A DNA stretch of 64,000 bases from Bacillota bacterium (lineage in GTDB: Bacteria; Bacillota; Clostridia; Acetivibrionales; JAEZXR01), in assembly GCA_023419605.1 (NCBI GenBank), contig JAEZXR010000020.1, forward strand, positions 62,001-126,000, given 5' to 3'. Below are positions 33,191-41,828 of this stretch, piece after piece. Within the stretch, counting starts at the first letter, position 1; each line of letters begins with the position of its first letter. The translations under genes and the position numbers were made by a program. The notes under the pieces were generated by a model. It did no database searches. It was not told where the DNA came from and saw only the letters and a program-made list of their open reading frames with translations.

Positions 33191-35080
33191 ATGGCGCAAT
33201 ATGCCTGGATAATTCCTACATTACCTTTTTTATCCTTTTTAGGTATTGTGTTTCTTTTTAAAAAGGCAAAAATGTTGAGTGCTATAACGGCTCTTGTTTC
33301 CGTAACTGCTTCCTTTGTGATTTCAGTGATTTTATTGTTGGAAAAAGTGGCTAACCCTGAAAAGACGGAAATTGCCATAGATTGGTTGAAGTTATCCCCT
33401 ACAGGTGCATTGAAAGGGCTGAATCTGCAAATGGGGCTTCTGATTGACCCCTTGACGACAGTGATGCTTTTCGTTGTTACGTTTGTAGCGATGCTGGTCA
33501 TTCTTTTCTCCATCGGATATATGAAAGGAGACGAAGGCTATTCACGATATTTTGCTTTCCTCTCTCTCTTCACTTTCTCCATGCTGGGTTTGGTGGTGGC
33601 CAATAATTACTTCCAAATCTTTGTTTTCTGGGAGTTGGTCGGGCTCAGTTCCTATCTTTTAATTGGCTTTTGGTTTCATAAACCTTCGGCGGCGGAAGCC
33701 AGCAAAAAAGCCTTTATTACAAACCGCTGGGCCGACTTTGGGTTCATGCTGGGTATTATTTTACTGTTTGTACACTTCGGCACCTTTAATTTCGGTGAAC
33801 TGGAAGCTTCTATCAAAACCTCTGCTGATGTGGCTTTTCTGACGCTAGCAGGAATTTTGGTCTTCATCGGGCCTGTGGGTAAATCCGCACAGTTTCCGCT
33901 GCACGTATGGCTTCCGGATGCCATGGAAGGTCCTACACCCGTGAGTGCACTGATTCACGCGGCGACCATGGTTGCTGCAGGAGTATACCTGGTGGCACGC
34001 GGATATATTCTGTTTGCCAGTGTGGAAACCGTTCTTCATGTCATCGCGTATTTGGGTGGATTTACAGCGCTGTTTGCAGCATCCATCGCCCTTGTACAGA
34101 AGGATATCAAGAGGATATTGGCTTTCTCTACCTTGAGCCAGCTGGGATATATGATGATGGCCCTGGGGGTCGGAAGCATGACGGCCGGAATGTTCCATCT
34201 GACGACTCATGCTTTCTTTAAAGCCCTGCTCTTCCTGGGTGCAGGAAGTGTCATTCATGCATTGAATGAACAGGATATCTTTAAGATGGGTGGAATCAGA
34301 AAGAAAATGCCCGTTACCACCTGGACCTTTATCATTGGCTCCCTGGCTTTGGCAGGAGTATTTCCACTGGCCGGCTTCTGGAGTAAGGATGAGATTTTAA
34401 CGGCTACTTTGCACCATAATTTTACCGGGTTGTTTATTCTGGCAGTTCTGGTTGCATTTATGACTTCCTTCTATATGTTCCGTTTGATCTTCGTAGCATT
34501 CCTGGGTGAAAAAAGATCGGATCACCATGCTCATGAATCTCCATGGACCATGAAGCTGCCGCTGATTCTGCTGTCCTGTTTTGCAGTAGCAGCAGGGTTT
34601 GTTAACTCTCCGTTGTTTTATGATATTTTCGGCAAAAGCTTCGGTACACTGATTTTTTATGGAGAGGCAGAAGTACCCCATTTGAATCTACTGGTGGCAG
34701 GATTGTCTACAGTGATTTCCTTGGGGGGAATTTGCACTGCATGGCTCATTTACGGGAAAAAACTTTTGGATCCTGCAAAGACAGCCAAAAAGTACAGTGG
34801 CTTATACAATCTGCTTTATAATAAGTACTATATTGATAATATATACAACTGGCTTTTTGATAAAGTCATGATACTGACGGGCAGGCTGTTTGACTTTATT
34901 GACCATGCCGTAATCGACGGTTTCTTCGACGGGGTGGCAAAGTCAACCCGTGCAGTGGGTAAAAAACTGCGGCTTACTCAAACCGGCGTACTTCAGAGCT
35001 ATGCACTTGTGGTGTTTGGTGCAGTGGTGATTATCATCGTGGTAATGTATATGCCAACACTGGTGGGAGGTATAAAATGA
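33191..35080 (+). CDS. nuoL: NADH-quinone oxidoreductase subunit L
   Basis: 629 residues with about 15-16 membrane helices. The proton-channel signature FVFWELVGLSSYLLIGFW with its key glutamate, the lysine region GPVGKSAQFPLHVWLPDAME and HAATMVAAGVYL are intact. The C-terminal part (LYNLLYNKYYIDNIYN onward) carries the long lateral helix that bridges the other antiporter-like subunits. Distal proton pump of the membrane arm. It overlaps nuoM by 4 bases. Confidence 0.95.
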   Translation: MAQYAWIIPTLPFLSFLGIVFLFKKAKMLSAITALVSVTASFVISVILLLEKVANPEKTEIAIDWLKLSPTGALKGLNLQMGLLIDPLTTVMLFVVTFVAMLVILFSIGYMKGDEGYSRYFAFLSLFTFSMLGLVVANNYFQIFVFWELVGLSSYLLIGFWFHKPSAAEASKKAFITNRWADFGFMLGIILLFVHFGTFNFGELEASIKTSADVAFLTLAGILVFIGPVGKSAQFPLHVWLPDAMEGPTPVSALIHAATMVAAGVYLVARGYILFASVETVLHVIAYLGGFTALFAASIALVQKDIKRILAFSTLSQLGYMMMALGVGSMTAGMFHLTTHAFFKALLFLGAGSVIHALNEQDIFKMGGIRKKMPVTTWTFIIGSLALAGVFPLAGFWSKDEILTATLHHNFTGLFILAVLVAFMTSFYMFRLIFVAFLGEKRSDHHAHESPWTMKLPLILLSCFAVAAGFVNSPLFYDIFGKSFGTLIFYGEAEVPHLNLLVAGLSTVISLGGICTAWLIYGKKLLDPAKTAKKYSGLYNLLYNKYYIDNIYNWLFDKVMILTGRLFDFIDHAVIDGFFDGVAKSTRAVGKKLRLTQTGVLQSYALVVFGAVVIIIVVMYMPTLVGGIK

Positions 35081-36585
35081 TGGGCTTTCCAATTCTTTCG
35101 ATCATACTTCTGGCACCTATTATTGGGGCTATACTGATACTCTGTGCTCCCAAAGGGAATGACAGAGCGGTTAAAATACTGGCGGCTGTTTTTTCATCCG
35201 TTTCCCTGCTTCTTGCTGTAATTGCCTTTTTCTCCTATGACAAAGCGCTGGGAGGCATGCAGTTTAATGAGACCATCACCTGGGTTCAGAATTTCGGAAT
35301 TAGCTATAGTCTGGGTGTTGACGGACTCAGCATGTCCATGGTCCTGCTGACTGCAATCATCCTGTTTTGCGGTGTTTTTGTTTCCTGGGGCCTTGAACAC
35401 AGGGTAAAGGAGTTCTTCTTTTACATGCTGGTGCTGGTAGGCGGCGTACTGGGCGTATTCATGTCCAGGGATCTATTCTTCCTATACCTCTTCCTGGAAG
35501 TCGCTTTGATTCCCAAGTTTATTTTGATCACTGTCTGGGGAAGTAAAAACAAGGAATATGCTGCCATGAAGTACACTTTGTACCTGCTGTCGGGCAGTGC
35601 CGTGGCATTAATCGGTATTATCGCCATTCACTTGTATGCTGCGGACCCAGCCAAAGGAATCGGTGTAAGCACTTTTGATATTATGCAGCTGGCGACCGTT
35701 CAATTTGATGCGGGTTTCCAGAAATTTGCCTTCTTCGTTCTGCTGCTTGGTTTTGGTATCCTGGTTCCCATATGGCCCCTTCACCGGTGGACACCGGATG
35801 GACACTCGGCAGCTCCTACGGCCATCAGTATGCTTCTGGCCGGTGTTATCATGAAGCTGGGTGGTTATACCCTTATTCGTGTAGGGGTTAACCTGTTCCC
35901 GGAAGGGGCAGCGTATTGGGCGCCCCTGATCGCAGTCCTGGCGACGGTGAGCGCTGTCTACATCGCTTTGGTGGCTCTGGTGCAAAAGGATCTCAAATAT
36001 GTGGTAGCAAACTCTTCCGTAAGCCATATGGGTTATGTCCTTATGGGTGTGGCATCACTGAATGCGGTATCCATGGACGGGGCGGCAGGACAGATGTTTG
36101 CCCATGGTATTATGGCAGCATTGTTCTTTGCTCTGGTGGGGAATATGTATACCAAAACCCATACCCGGACGATTTCGGATTTTGGAGGACTGGCGCATCA
36201 AATGCCCAGGGTTGCTGTGGCGTTTATCATTGCAGGTATGGCATCCCTCGGACTTCCGGGAACCTTCAATTTTGTGGCGGAGTTTTCGATTTTTACGGGG
36301 TCGATACAGGTATACCCTGTACTGGCGGTAATCTCGATCTTTGCAGTAGTTATCACGGCGATTTATGTTTTGAGGGTTGTACAGAAAGTATTTTTTGGGC
36401 CTAGAAACCCAAAGTGGGACCACATTCAAGATGCCAAAGGCATCGAGATGATCCCTATCGTTCTCCTGGCAGGCATTCTTTTGGTATTGGGCTTCTTGCC
36501 TGGTTTTATCATGGATATGATAAACAGTGGGATCGTACCTATTACGCAAAAGTTAGTAAACATAGCGGTAGGAGGGATTTTCTAA
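35077..36585 (+). CDS. nuoM: NADH-quinone oxidoreductase subunit M
   Basis: 502 residues, 14 membrane helices, antiporter-like. It contains FLFLEVALIPKFILI with the channel glutamate, the histidine/lysine region FGILVPIWPLHRWTPDGHSAAPT (key part PLHRWTPDGH) and DLKYVVANSSVSHMGYVL. Second proton pump. GGGAGG precedes an ATG inside the nuoL end. Confidence 0.95.
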   Translation: MMGFPILSIILLAPIIGAILILCAPKGNDRAVKILAAVFSSVSLLLAVIAFFSYDKALGGMQFNETITWVQNFGISYSLGVDGLSMSMVLLTAIILFCGVFVSWGLEHRVKEFFFYMLVLVGGVLGVFMSRDLFFLYLFLEVALIPKFILITVWGSKNKEYAAMKYTLYLLSGSAVALIGIIAIHLYAADPAKGIGVSTFDIMQLATVQFDAGFQKFAFFVLLLGFGILVPIWPLHRWTPDGHSAAPTAISMLLAGVIMKLGGYTLIRVGVNLFPEGAAYWAPLIAVLATVSAVYIALVALVQKDLKYVVANSSVSHMGYVLMGVASLNAVSMDGAAGQMFAHGIMAALFFALVGNMYTKTHTRTISDFGGLAHQMPRVAVAFIIAGMASLGLPGTFNFVAEFSIFTGSIQVYPVLAVISIFAVVITAIYVLRVVQKVFFGPRNPKWDHIQDAKGIEMIPIVLLAGILLVLGFLPGFIMDMINSGIVPITQKLVNIAVGGIF

Positions 36586-36586
36586 T

Positions 36587-38014
36587 ATGAATTACAATGC
36601 GGTTTTTATCGACTTGTTGACAGTTTGCCTGGCGGTGGCCCTGGTTATCATCGGATTGGTTTTGCCCCAAGAGCGAAGAAAAGCGACTGGATTTATCGCA
36701 ATTCCTTCGTTAGTGGTGATTCTGATCATCAGCTTTTTCCTCCAGGGGAATGAAGGAATTACATTTTTCAATGGCCTATATGTTTCGGATGCGTTATCGA
36801 CATATTTGAAACAGATATTCCTGGTAGGTGCGATTCTGGTGTCGATTCTATCCTTGACGGAGGTAGAGCGGTTCAAGGATAACAAGGGGGAATTTTTTGC
36901 ACTGATCGTTTTTGCTCTTTCCGGCATGATGATACTGGCTTCCTCCAACGATTTTATTACGCTCTATATCGGGCTTGAACTGATGACTATCGCCATGATC
37001 ATCATGACTTCCTACCAGAAGCAGAATATAAAGTCTTCGGAAGCAGGAATCAAATACCTTCTGTTGAGTGCGATCTCTTCCGGTGTGCTTTTATATGGAA
37101 TAAGCTTGCTGTACGGACTCAGCGGTTCGCTGAATTTTGCGGAGATCGTAAAACACTTCGAAACTTCTGAAATCAATCTGGGCTTGGTGGTAGCAGTGAT
37201 CATGATTTTGGCCGGTTTTGGCTTTAAGATTTCTGCGGTACCTTTCCATATGTGGTCTCCGGATGTATATGAAGGAGCTCCAACTGCTGTAACGGCATTC
37301 CTTGCCGTTGGTTCAAAAGCCGCAGGCTTTGCCATGATCCTGCGGGTATTTTTCCAGGCGCTGCCTACCGCATTCCAGCCATTTATTATACTGGTAGTGG
37401 TATTAGCGTGTATGACGATGATCCTGGGAAACCTGGTGGCTATTCCACAGAAAAACATCAAAAGGATGCTGGCATATTCCAGCATATCCCATGCAGGATA
37501 TATTCTTTTAGGTTTGGTGGCTTTCACAAAGATGGGAGTGGGCTCCATCCTGTTTTATCTGCTCCTGTATATATTTGCTAACATTGGTGCTTTTGCTGCC
37601 GTCATGGCTGTTTCGGGTCAATCGGATAGTAACGATATCTCAGATTTTGCGGGCATGTGGAAGCGGTCTCCTTTCATCACAGGGGTTCTGCTGCTTAGCC
37701 TACTTTCTCTGGCGGGAATTCCACCGGCAGCCGGATTTATCGGTAAGTTCTTCCTGTTTCGCTCCATCATACAGGAAGGGTATATCTGGCTGGCATTTCT
37801 GGCGATTGCTATGAGTGTGGTTTCCATCTATTACTACATCAATGTCATAAGGGTCATGCTGATTGGAGAAGCTGCTAGTGATACTGCGGTTCGTGTACCT
37901 GTACACCTTAAACTGGTAATGATTTTGTCGGCGGCCATGACCTTGTTTATGGGTATATATCCGGGTCCTATGCTTGAGTGGGCAAATAATGTGGCTTCAC
38001 AATTTATCAAGTAA
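36587..38014 (+). CDS. nuoN: NADH-quinone oxidoreductase subunit N
   Basis: 475 residues, about 14 membrane helices. Signatures: TLYIGLELMTIAMIIM (channel glutamate), GFGFKISAVPFHMWSPDVYEG-type block (FKISAVPFHMWSPD) and KRMLAYSSISHAGYILLG. Third antiporter-like subunit and last gene of the nuo cluster; the next gene is separated by the palindromic element B. The 1-base gap to nuoM indicates coupling. Confidence 0.95.
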   Translation: MNYNAVFIDLLTVCLAVALVIIGLVLPQERRKATGFIAIPSLVVILIISFFLQGNEGITFFNGLYVSDALSTYLKQIFLVGAILVSILSLTEVERFKDNKGEFFALIVFALSGMMILASSNDFITLYIGLELMTIAMIIMTSYQKQNIKSSEAGIKYLLLSAISSGVLLYGISLLYGLSGSLNFAEIVKHFETSEINLGLVVAVIMILAGFGFKISAVPFHMWSPDVYEGAPTAVTAFLAVGSKAAGFAMILRVFFQALPTAFQPFIILVVVLACMTMILGNLVAIPQKNIKRMLAYSSISHAGYILLGLVAFTKMGVGSILFYLLLYIFANIGAFAAVMAVSGQSDSNDISDFAGMWKRSPFITGVLLLSLLSLAGIPPAAGFIGKFFLFRSIIQEGYIWLAFLAIAMSVVSIYYYINVIRVMLIGEAASDTAVRVPVHLKLVMILSAAMTLFMGIYPGPMLEWANNVASQFIK

Positions 38015-38020
38015 GGCGCC

Positions 38021-38149
38021 GTAAAATAATTAGCTGGTCTTTTTTGCGGGCCCGCCATGGGCTGGTCGCAAGCACTGCTTGCTGCTCGCCTATGCATCCT
38101 AGCATCCATGAAGGGTGTAGCAAAATTATAGACCGGGTTATTATTTTAC
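38021..38149 (-). repeat. Palindromic dispersed element, copy B
   Basis: A 129-base element bounded by 10-bp arms GTAAAATAAT / ATTATTTTAC. On the minus strand it carries the same two blocks as copy A (38132-38108 and 38058-38038). Between the blocks it has about 35 extra bases with their own hairpin GCAAGCA / TGCTTGC. It is inverted relative to copy A and to the flanking genes, so it is unlikely to be a plain terminator of nuoN. Confidence 0.75.
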
Positions 38150-38186
38150 AAGTCCTAAATCTAATAAGTATTGGGGGTCTGTACCG

Positions 38187-39962
38187 TTGGCAAAGAAGGT
38201 TTATATTTTAGGTGCCGGGTATGCAGGGATTGAAGCTGCATTAACCCTTTATAAAAAGAAAAAAAAGAAAGATGACACTGAAATCTATGTGATTGACAGG
38301 AACTCTCATCATACTCTCTTTACACTGCTGCATGAGGTTGCAGGCAACAGGGTGGGGGATGAAATTGCCCAGGTGCCATTGCAAAATATTTTCCAGTACA
38401 CGGATATCAAGATTATAAAAGACGAAATCGAAACCATTGATTTCACGAATAATAAACTGGTTTCCGGTTCTGCGGAATACATCTATGACTATTTGGTAAT
38501 TTCTTCAGGAAGCGGCCCGGATGACCGGGGTGTAAAGGGTGTGAAAGAAAACAGTTTCACCCTGTGGTCTGTGGAAGATGCCAAGAAGTTAAAGAATCAT
38601 GTACAGGATTGCTTTAACCGGGCATTAACGGAGAAAAATAAGGAAAAGCGCAAAGCGCTGCTGACCTTTGTGATCGGGGGGGGAGGCTTTACCGGTGTCG
38701 AAACAGCGGGGGAACTGTCCCTTTGGACCCGGCAGCTTTGTAAGGAATACAGTATTTCCAGGGAGGAAGCAAAGGTCGTGGTTGTAGAAGCGCAGCAGAG
38801 CATTTTGTCCAATTTGAGTGCGCCCAACCTGAAAAAGTCCCGGGATTATCTGGTGAAAAAATTAGGGGTTCAGGTACTGGAAGGCTCTGCGGTCGTAGAA
38901 GCTGCTCCCGGAGCAGTCAAGCTGGCCTCCGGCACAAGAATTCCAACGAAAACGCTGGTATGGACTGCCGGAATAAAAGGGTCAGACCTGGCGGAAAAAA
39001 TTGATATTGAAGTTGGAGAAGACCAGCGGATTAAAGTGGATGAGTTCACCAATACGCAGTACGAGAACGTATTTGTAGCCGGGAATGTGGCCCTGCTCAA
39101 TGCTGGCGACTATTACCTGCCGAAAAAGGTTGAATATGCAAGGCAGACGGGAAGAAGAGCGGCAAAGAACATCCTTGCTGATATCCGGGGCAAGGAAAAG
39201 GATATTTTGCGCCCACAGCTTTTCGGCATTGCTGTATCTATCGGAAGCTTTTTTGCTGTAAGCAATTTTATCGGGATCCGGTTCCCACGGTTTCTTTCCA
39301 TCCTCATAAAGTATTTGATGAATGTGAAGTACCTGTTCGGAATCGGTGGATTTGAACTGGCAAGCCGGTATTTAAAAGCAGAGATATTTTATAAAAAGCA
39401 GAAAAAATTCCTTTTGGAGGAGCACTATTCGAAGCCGACCCTGGCCTACTGGCTAGTACCCATCCGGTTATTTCTGGGTTATGCCTGGTTGATGGAAGGG
39501 ATCGCAAAGGTAAAGGAAGGCTGGCTGGAAAGTGCCATGCTGGCTGGACGTGCAGCGGATGCCGGTACCAGTGCCTCGGTGACCGAGACGGGTGAAAAGG
39601 TGTTCCGTATCGTAGCAGACCACACGCCAGGCTGGTATGCCTGGATTGCAGAGACACTCATTGTTCCTCACGGGCTTTTATTCCAGACCTTGATTGTCAT
39701 TACGGAAATTGGACTGGGACTGGCTTTTATCTCCGGAACCTTTACTTTCCTGGCAGGTCTGGTGGCTCTGGGATTGAATGTGAACTTCCTCCTTTCCACA
39801 GGCTTGCTTGAAACAACCTGGTGGTATATCCCGGCGGCAATTTGTATGCTGGGTGGAGCTGGAAGAGCCTTTGGCGTGGATCATTACCTGATTCCCTACA
39901 TTACCAGGCAGTGGAGATATTTTATAAGAAACAAAAGGATTAAGCTTTGGCTGATTCGTTGA
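38187..39962 (+). CDS. NDH-2-like FAD-dependent oxidoreductase with C-terminal DoxX-like domain
   Basis: 591 residues. The N-terminal ~390 residues are a type II NADH dehydrogenase-like flavoprotein: FAD-binding ILGAGYAGIEAALTL, NAD-binding FVIGGGGFTGVETAGEL, LVWTAGIKGSDLA and the second FAD motif NVFVAGNVALL. The C-terminal 180 residues contain four membrane helices with YWLVPIRLFLGYAWLMEGIAKVKEGW, a DoxX-type start, instead of the short amphipathic anchor of normal NDH-2. It would pass electrons from NAD(P)H to quinone or another acceptor at the membrane without pumping. The start appears to be TTG behind TTGGGGG. It follows nuo, giving two alternative quinone-reducing systems side by side. 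Confidence 0.85.
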   Translation: MAKKVYILGAGYAGIEAALTLYKKKKKKDDTEIYVIDRNSHHTLFTLLHEVAGNRVGDEIAQVPLQNIFQYTDIKIIKDEIETIDFTNNKLVSGSAEYIYDYLVISSGSGPDDRGVKGVKENSFTLWSVEDAKKLKNHVQDCFNRALTEKNKEKRKALLTFVIGGGGFTGVETAGELSLWTRQLCKEYSISREEAKVVVVEAQQSILSNLSAPNLKKSRDYLVKKLGVQVLEGSAVVEAAPGAVKLASGTRIPTKTLVWTAGIKGSDLAEKIDIEVGEDQRIKVDEFTNTQYENVFVAGNVALLNAGDYYLPKKVEYARQTGRRAAKNILADIRGKEKDILRPQLFGIAVSIGSFFAVSNFIGIRFPRFLSILIKYLMNVKYLFGIGGFELASRYLKAEIFYKKQKKFLLEEHYSKPTLAYWLVPIRLFLGYAWLMEGIAKVKEGWLESAMLAGRAADAGTSASVTETGEKVFRIVADHTPGWYAWIAETLIVPHGLLFQTLIVITEIGLGLAFISGTFTFLAGLVALGLNVNFLLSTGLLETTWWYIPAAICMLGGAGRAFGVDHYLIPYITRQWRYFIRNKRIKLWLIR

Positions 39963-39981
39963 TTTTGAATGAGTGAAATGA

Positions 39982-40017
39982 GCAACCCTACGTATGATTT
40001 GCGCGGGTTGCCTTTTT
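39982..40017 (+). terminator. Terminator after the NDH-2-like gene
   Basis: A 7-bp stem GCAACCC / GGGTTGC with a 16-base loop followed by TTTTTATTT. Confidence 0.82.
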
Positions 40018-40044
40018 ATTTCTATTTAGCTCACCGATGGATGA

Positions 40045-40512
40045 AAATTCAATTCTGAAAATGTACTTCACGGTGTGTCCATGGGAGGTGCTACGGTCCT
40101 GATGACCAGTGGAGAGAATCTGCCGGATAATGTAAAGGCTATTGTTTCGGACTGTGCATATACTTCAGTAAAGGATCAGTTGGAGTATCAATTAAAAGAA
40201 ATGTACCATTTGACATCTTTCCCGATGATACAAAGTACAAGCCTCTTAACTAAAATAAGAGCAGGGTATTCCTTTGAAGAGGCTTCAGCATTGGAACAAG
40301 TGGCTAAATCAAAGACACCGATTTTACTTATCCATGGGGACGCAGATGCTTTTGTTCCTTATGAAATGGTGAACAGATTATATGAGGAATGCCGCAGTGA
40401 AAAGGAGATATTTATTGTTCACGATGCTCAACACGGTACTGCATACAGGGACGACAAAGCAGGGTATGAAAAAAGGGTAACTGAATTTATAAGTAAATAT
40501 GTGACAAGATAG
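40045..40512 (+). pseudogene. N-terminally truncated alpha/beta hydrolase
   Basis: The surviving frame begins right at the nucleophile elbow HGVSMGGATV and continues through the acid residue in HGDADAFVPYEM and the catalytic histidine in HDAQHGTAYRDD to a natural stop. Full-length relatives (YhfR/BEM46-like hydrolases with an N-terminal membrane anchor) are about 300 residues, so roughly 160 residues are missing. The frame is closed by a stop at 40042-40044, and the bases before that belong to the preceding terminator. The only usable start is a GTG inside the elbow. A deletion remnant is the simplest explanation. Confidence 0.75.
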
Positions 40513-40553
40513 TTTGATGAGAAGCTATTCTATATATAATACAACTGGTAACT

Positions 40554-40610
40554 GCTGATTGAGAAATCATGCAGCCAACGATTTTGGAACTGCATCATTT
40601 CTCAATCAGC
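40554..40610. repeat. 21-bp inverted repeat downstream of the truncated hydrolase
   Basis: Arms 40554-40574 and 40590-40610 are complementary except for one position, with a 15-base loop. No T tract follows, so it is either a non-classical terminator or the footprint of a mobile element connected with the adjacent deletion. Confidence 0.6.
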
Positions 40611-40727
40611 CAAGTTTTATCGTGAATCATATAGCCATGGGCTAAGGATGAACAGCTATCAAATTCTTTTTAAGGTTTCCGTGGCCTAAATGGAGCGCAA
40701 ACAACTTTATTATACTTCTATCAAATA

Positions 40728-40760
40728 TGACTTTCTGTTGTCATATAAATCCTGTATAAT
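40728..40760 (+). promoter_or_regulatory. Operator/promoter of the WYL regulator gene
   Basis: TGACTTTCTGTTGTCA (40728-40743) is a TGAC-n8-GTCA dyad; a TATAAT at 40755-40760 lies 11 bases downstream. The same site recurs before the Fpg/Nei-like gene (41698-41713) at nearly the same distance from its TATAAT, suggesting autoregulation. Confidence 0.6.
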
Positions 40761-40776
40761 GTTCTTGGTGATATAA

Positions 40777-41688
40777 ATGAAAATAAATCGATTGTTGGAA
40801 ATAACCATTCTTTTGATGAACAAAGGCATGGTGACGGCAAAGGAATTAGCCGACAGATTTGAGGTATCAACAAGAACAATATACAGGGACATTGACGTGC
40901 TTTCTGCTGCTGGAGTCCCGGTTTTTACGAATAAAGGCAACGGCGGCGGGATATCTCTTTTGGAAAACTACTCCCTTAATAAAGCTCTTATGTCAGAACA
41001 GGAAAGCGAAAGCCTGTTTCTCGCTCTTAAGACCTTGCAGGCAACGAAATATCCCGAAATCGATGCTGTGCTTAATAAAATTGGCGCGGTGTTTAAAACT
41101 GCAGCTTCAAATGATTGGGTATACATTGACTTCTCTCCCTGGAGCAGCAATCCTAATGAATATAACAAGTTTATTGACATAAAAAAGTCAATTATTGAAC
41201 GCAGAGTCATTACCTTTGATTATGTAAATAGTGAAGGAGGAAGAAATCGTCGTAGCATAGAACCTATGCGGCTCATATTCAAAGGGCAGGCATGGTATTT
41301 GTGGGGGTATTGCAGAAGCAGGCGGGATTTTCGTACTTTTCGCATTTCCAGGGTTAAAAATTTGTCCTTGACCAATGAAGTTTTTAAACGAAGGGCACCT
41401 GAAAGTACGGAAAAACAGGAATCTTCCGAGAATACTAAAGGATTGGTAACTCTCAGACTTAGATTTTATCCGGAGGTATTGCATAGACTATATGATGATT
41501 TTGACGATGAGTTCATTATAAAAAATGCGGATGGTAGTTGTGATGTAACCGTCACTTTTCCTGAGGATGAGTGGGTATATGGATATATCCTGTCCTTTGG
41601 GTGTTTTGCTGAGGTGATGGAGCCGGAGCACATACGGCGGATTGTAGCAGGTCGGATGAGAAAGTCATTGGAATTTTATGAGAACTAA
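40777..41688 (+). CDS. YafY-type transcriptional regulator (DeoR HTH + WYL domain)
   Basis: 303 residues. The N-terminal winged helix-turn-helix contains MVTAKELADRFEVSTRTIYRDI, and the WYL domain (about 135-215) contains RSIEPMRLIFKGQAWYLWGYC with the WYL-equivalent WYLW, followed by the C-terminal WCX extension (VTLRLRFYPEVLHRLYDDF). WYL domains bind nucleic-acid or nucleotide ligands and several WYL regulators answer to DNA damage. The neighbouring target encodes a DNA-glycosylase-like protein, which fits. The ribosome site (TTGGTGAT) is weak. Confidence 0.9.
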   Translation: MKINRLLEITILLMNKGMVTAKELADRFEVSTRTIYRDIDVLSAAGVPVFTNKGNGGGISLLENYSLNKALMSEQESESLFLALKTLQATKYPEIDAVLNKIGAVFKTAASNDWVYIDFSPWSSNPNEYNKFIDIKKSIIERRVITFDYVNSEGGRNRRSIEPMRLIFKGQAWYLWGYCRSRRDFRTFRISRVKNLSLTNEVFKRRAPESTEKQESSENTKGLVTLRLRFYPEVLHRLYDDFDDEFIIKNADGSCDVTVTFPEDEWVYGYILSFGCFAEVMEPEHIRRIVAGRMRKSLEFYEN

Positions 41689-41697
41689 ATTTGAATA

Positions 41698-41733
41698 TGA
41701 CAGACTGTTGTCAACTTCTCGTGATAGTATAAT
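41698..41733 (+). promoter_or_regulatory. Operator/promoter of the Fpg/Nei-like gene
   Basis: TGACAGACTGTTGTCA (41698-41713; TGACA-n6-TGTCA) precedes TATAAT (41728-41733) by 14 bases. It matches the site in front of the WYL regulator at 13 of 16 positions. Confidence 0.6.
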
Positions 41734-41828
41734 GATAAGAGAGCCTGAACAATATAAAGAAACTAGGATGAACATATCAATCATTTACCACGGTTTTACA
41801 TTAGAACTTGTGAATAGGAGGTAAAATT

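Noticed and set aside
34397..36549. Long ORFs antisense to nuoL and nuoM
   Set aside because: They are the mirror of strongly coding, well-conserved genes, have low-complexity composition and no ribosome sites.
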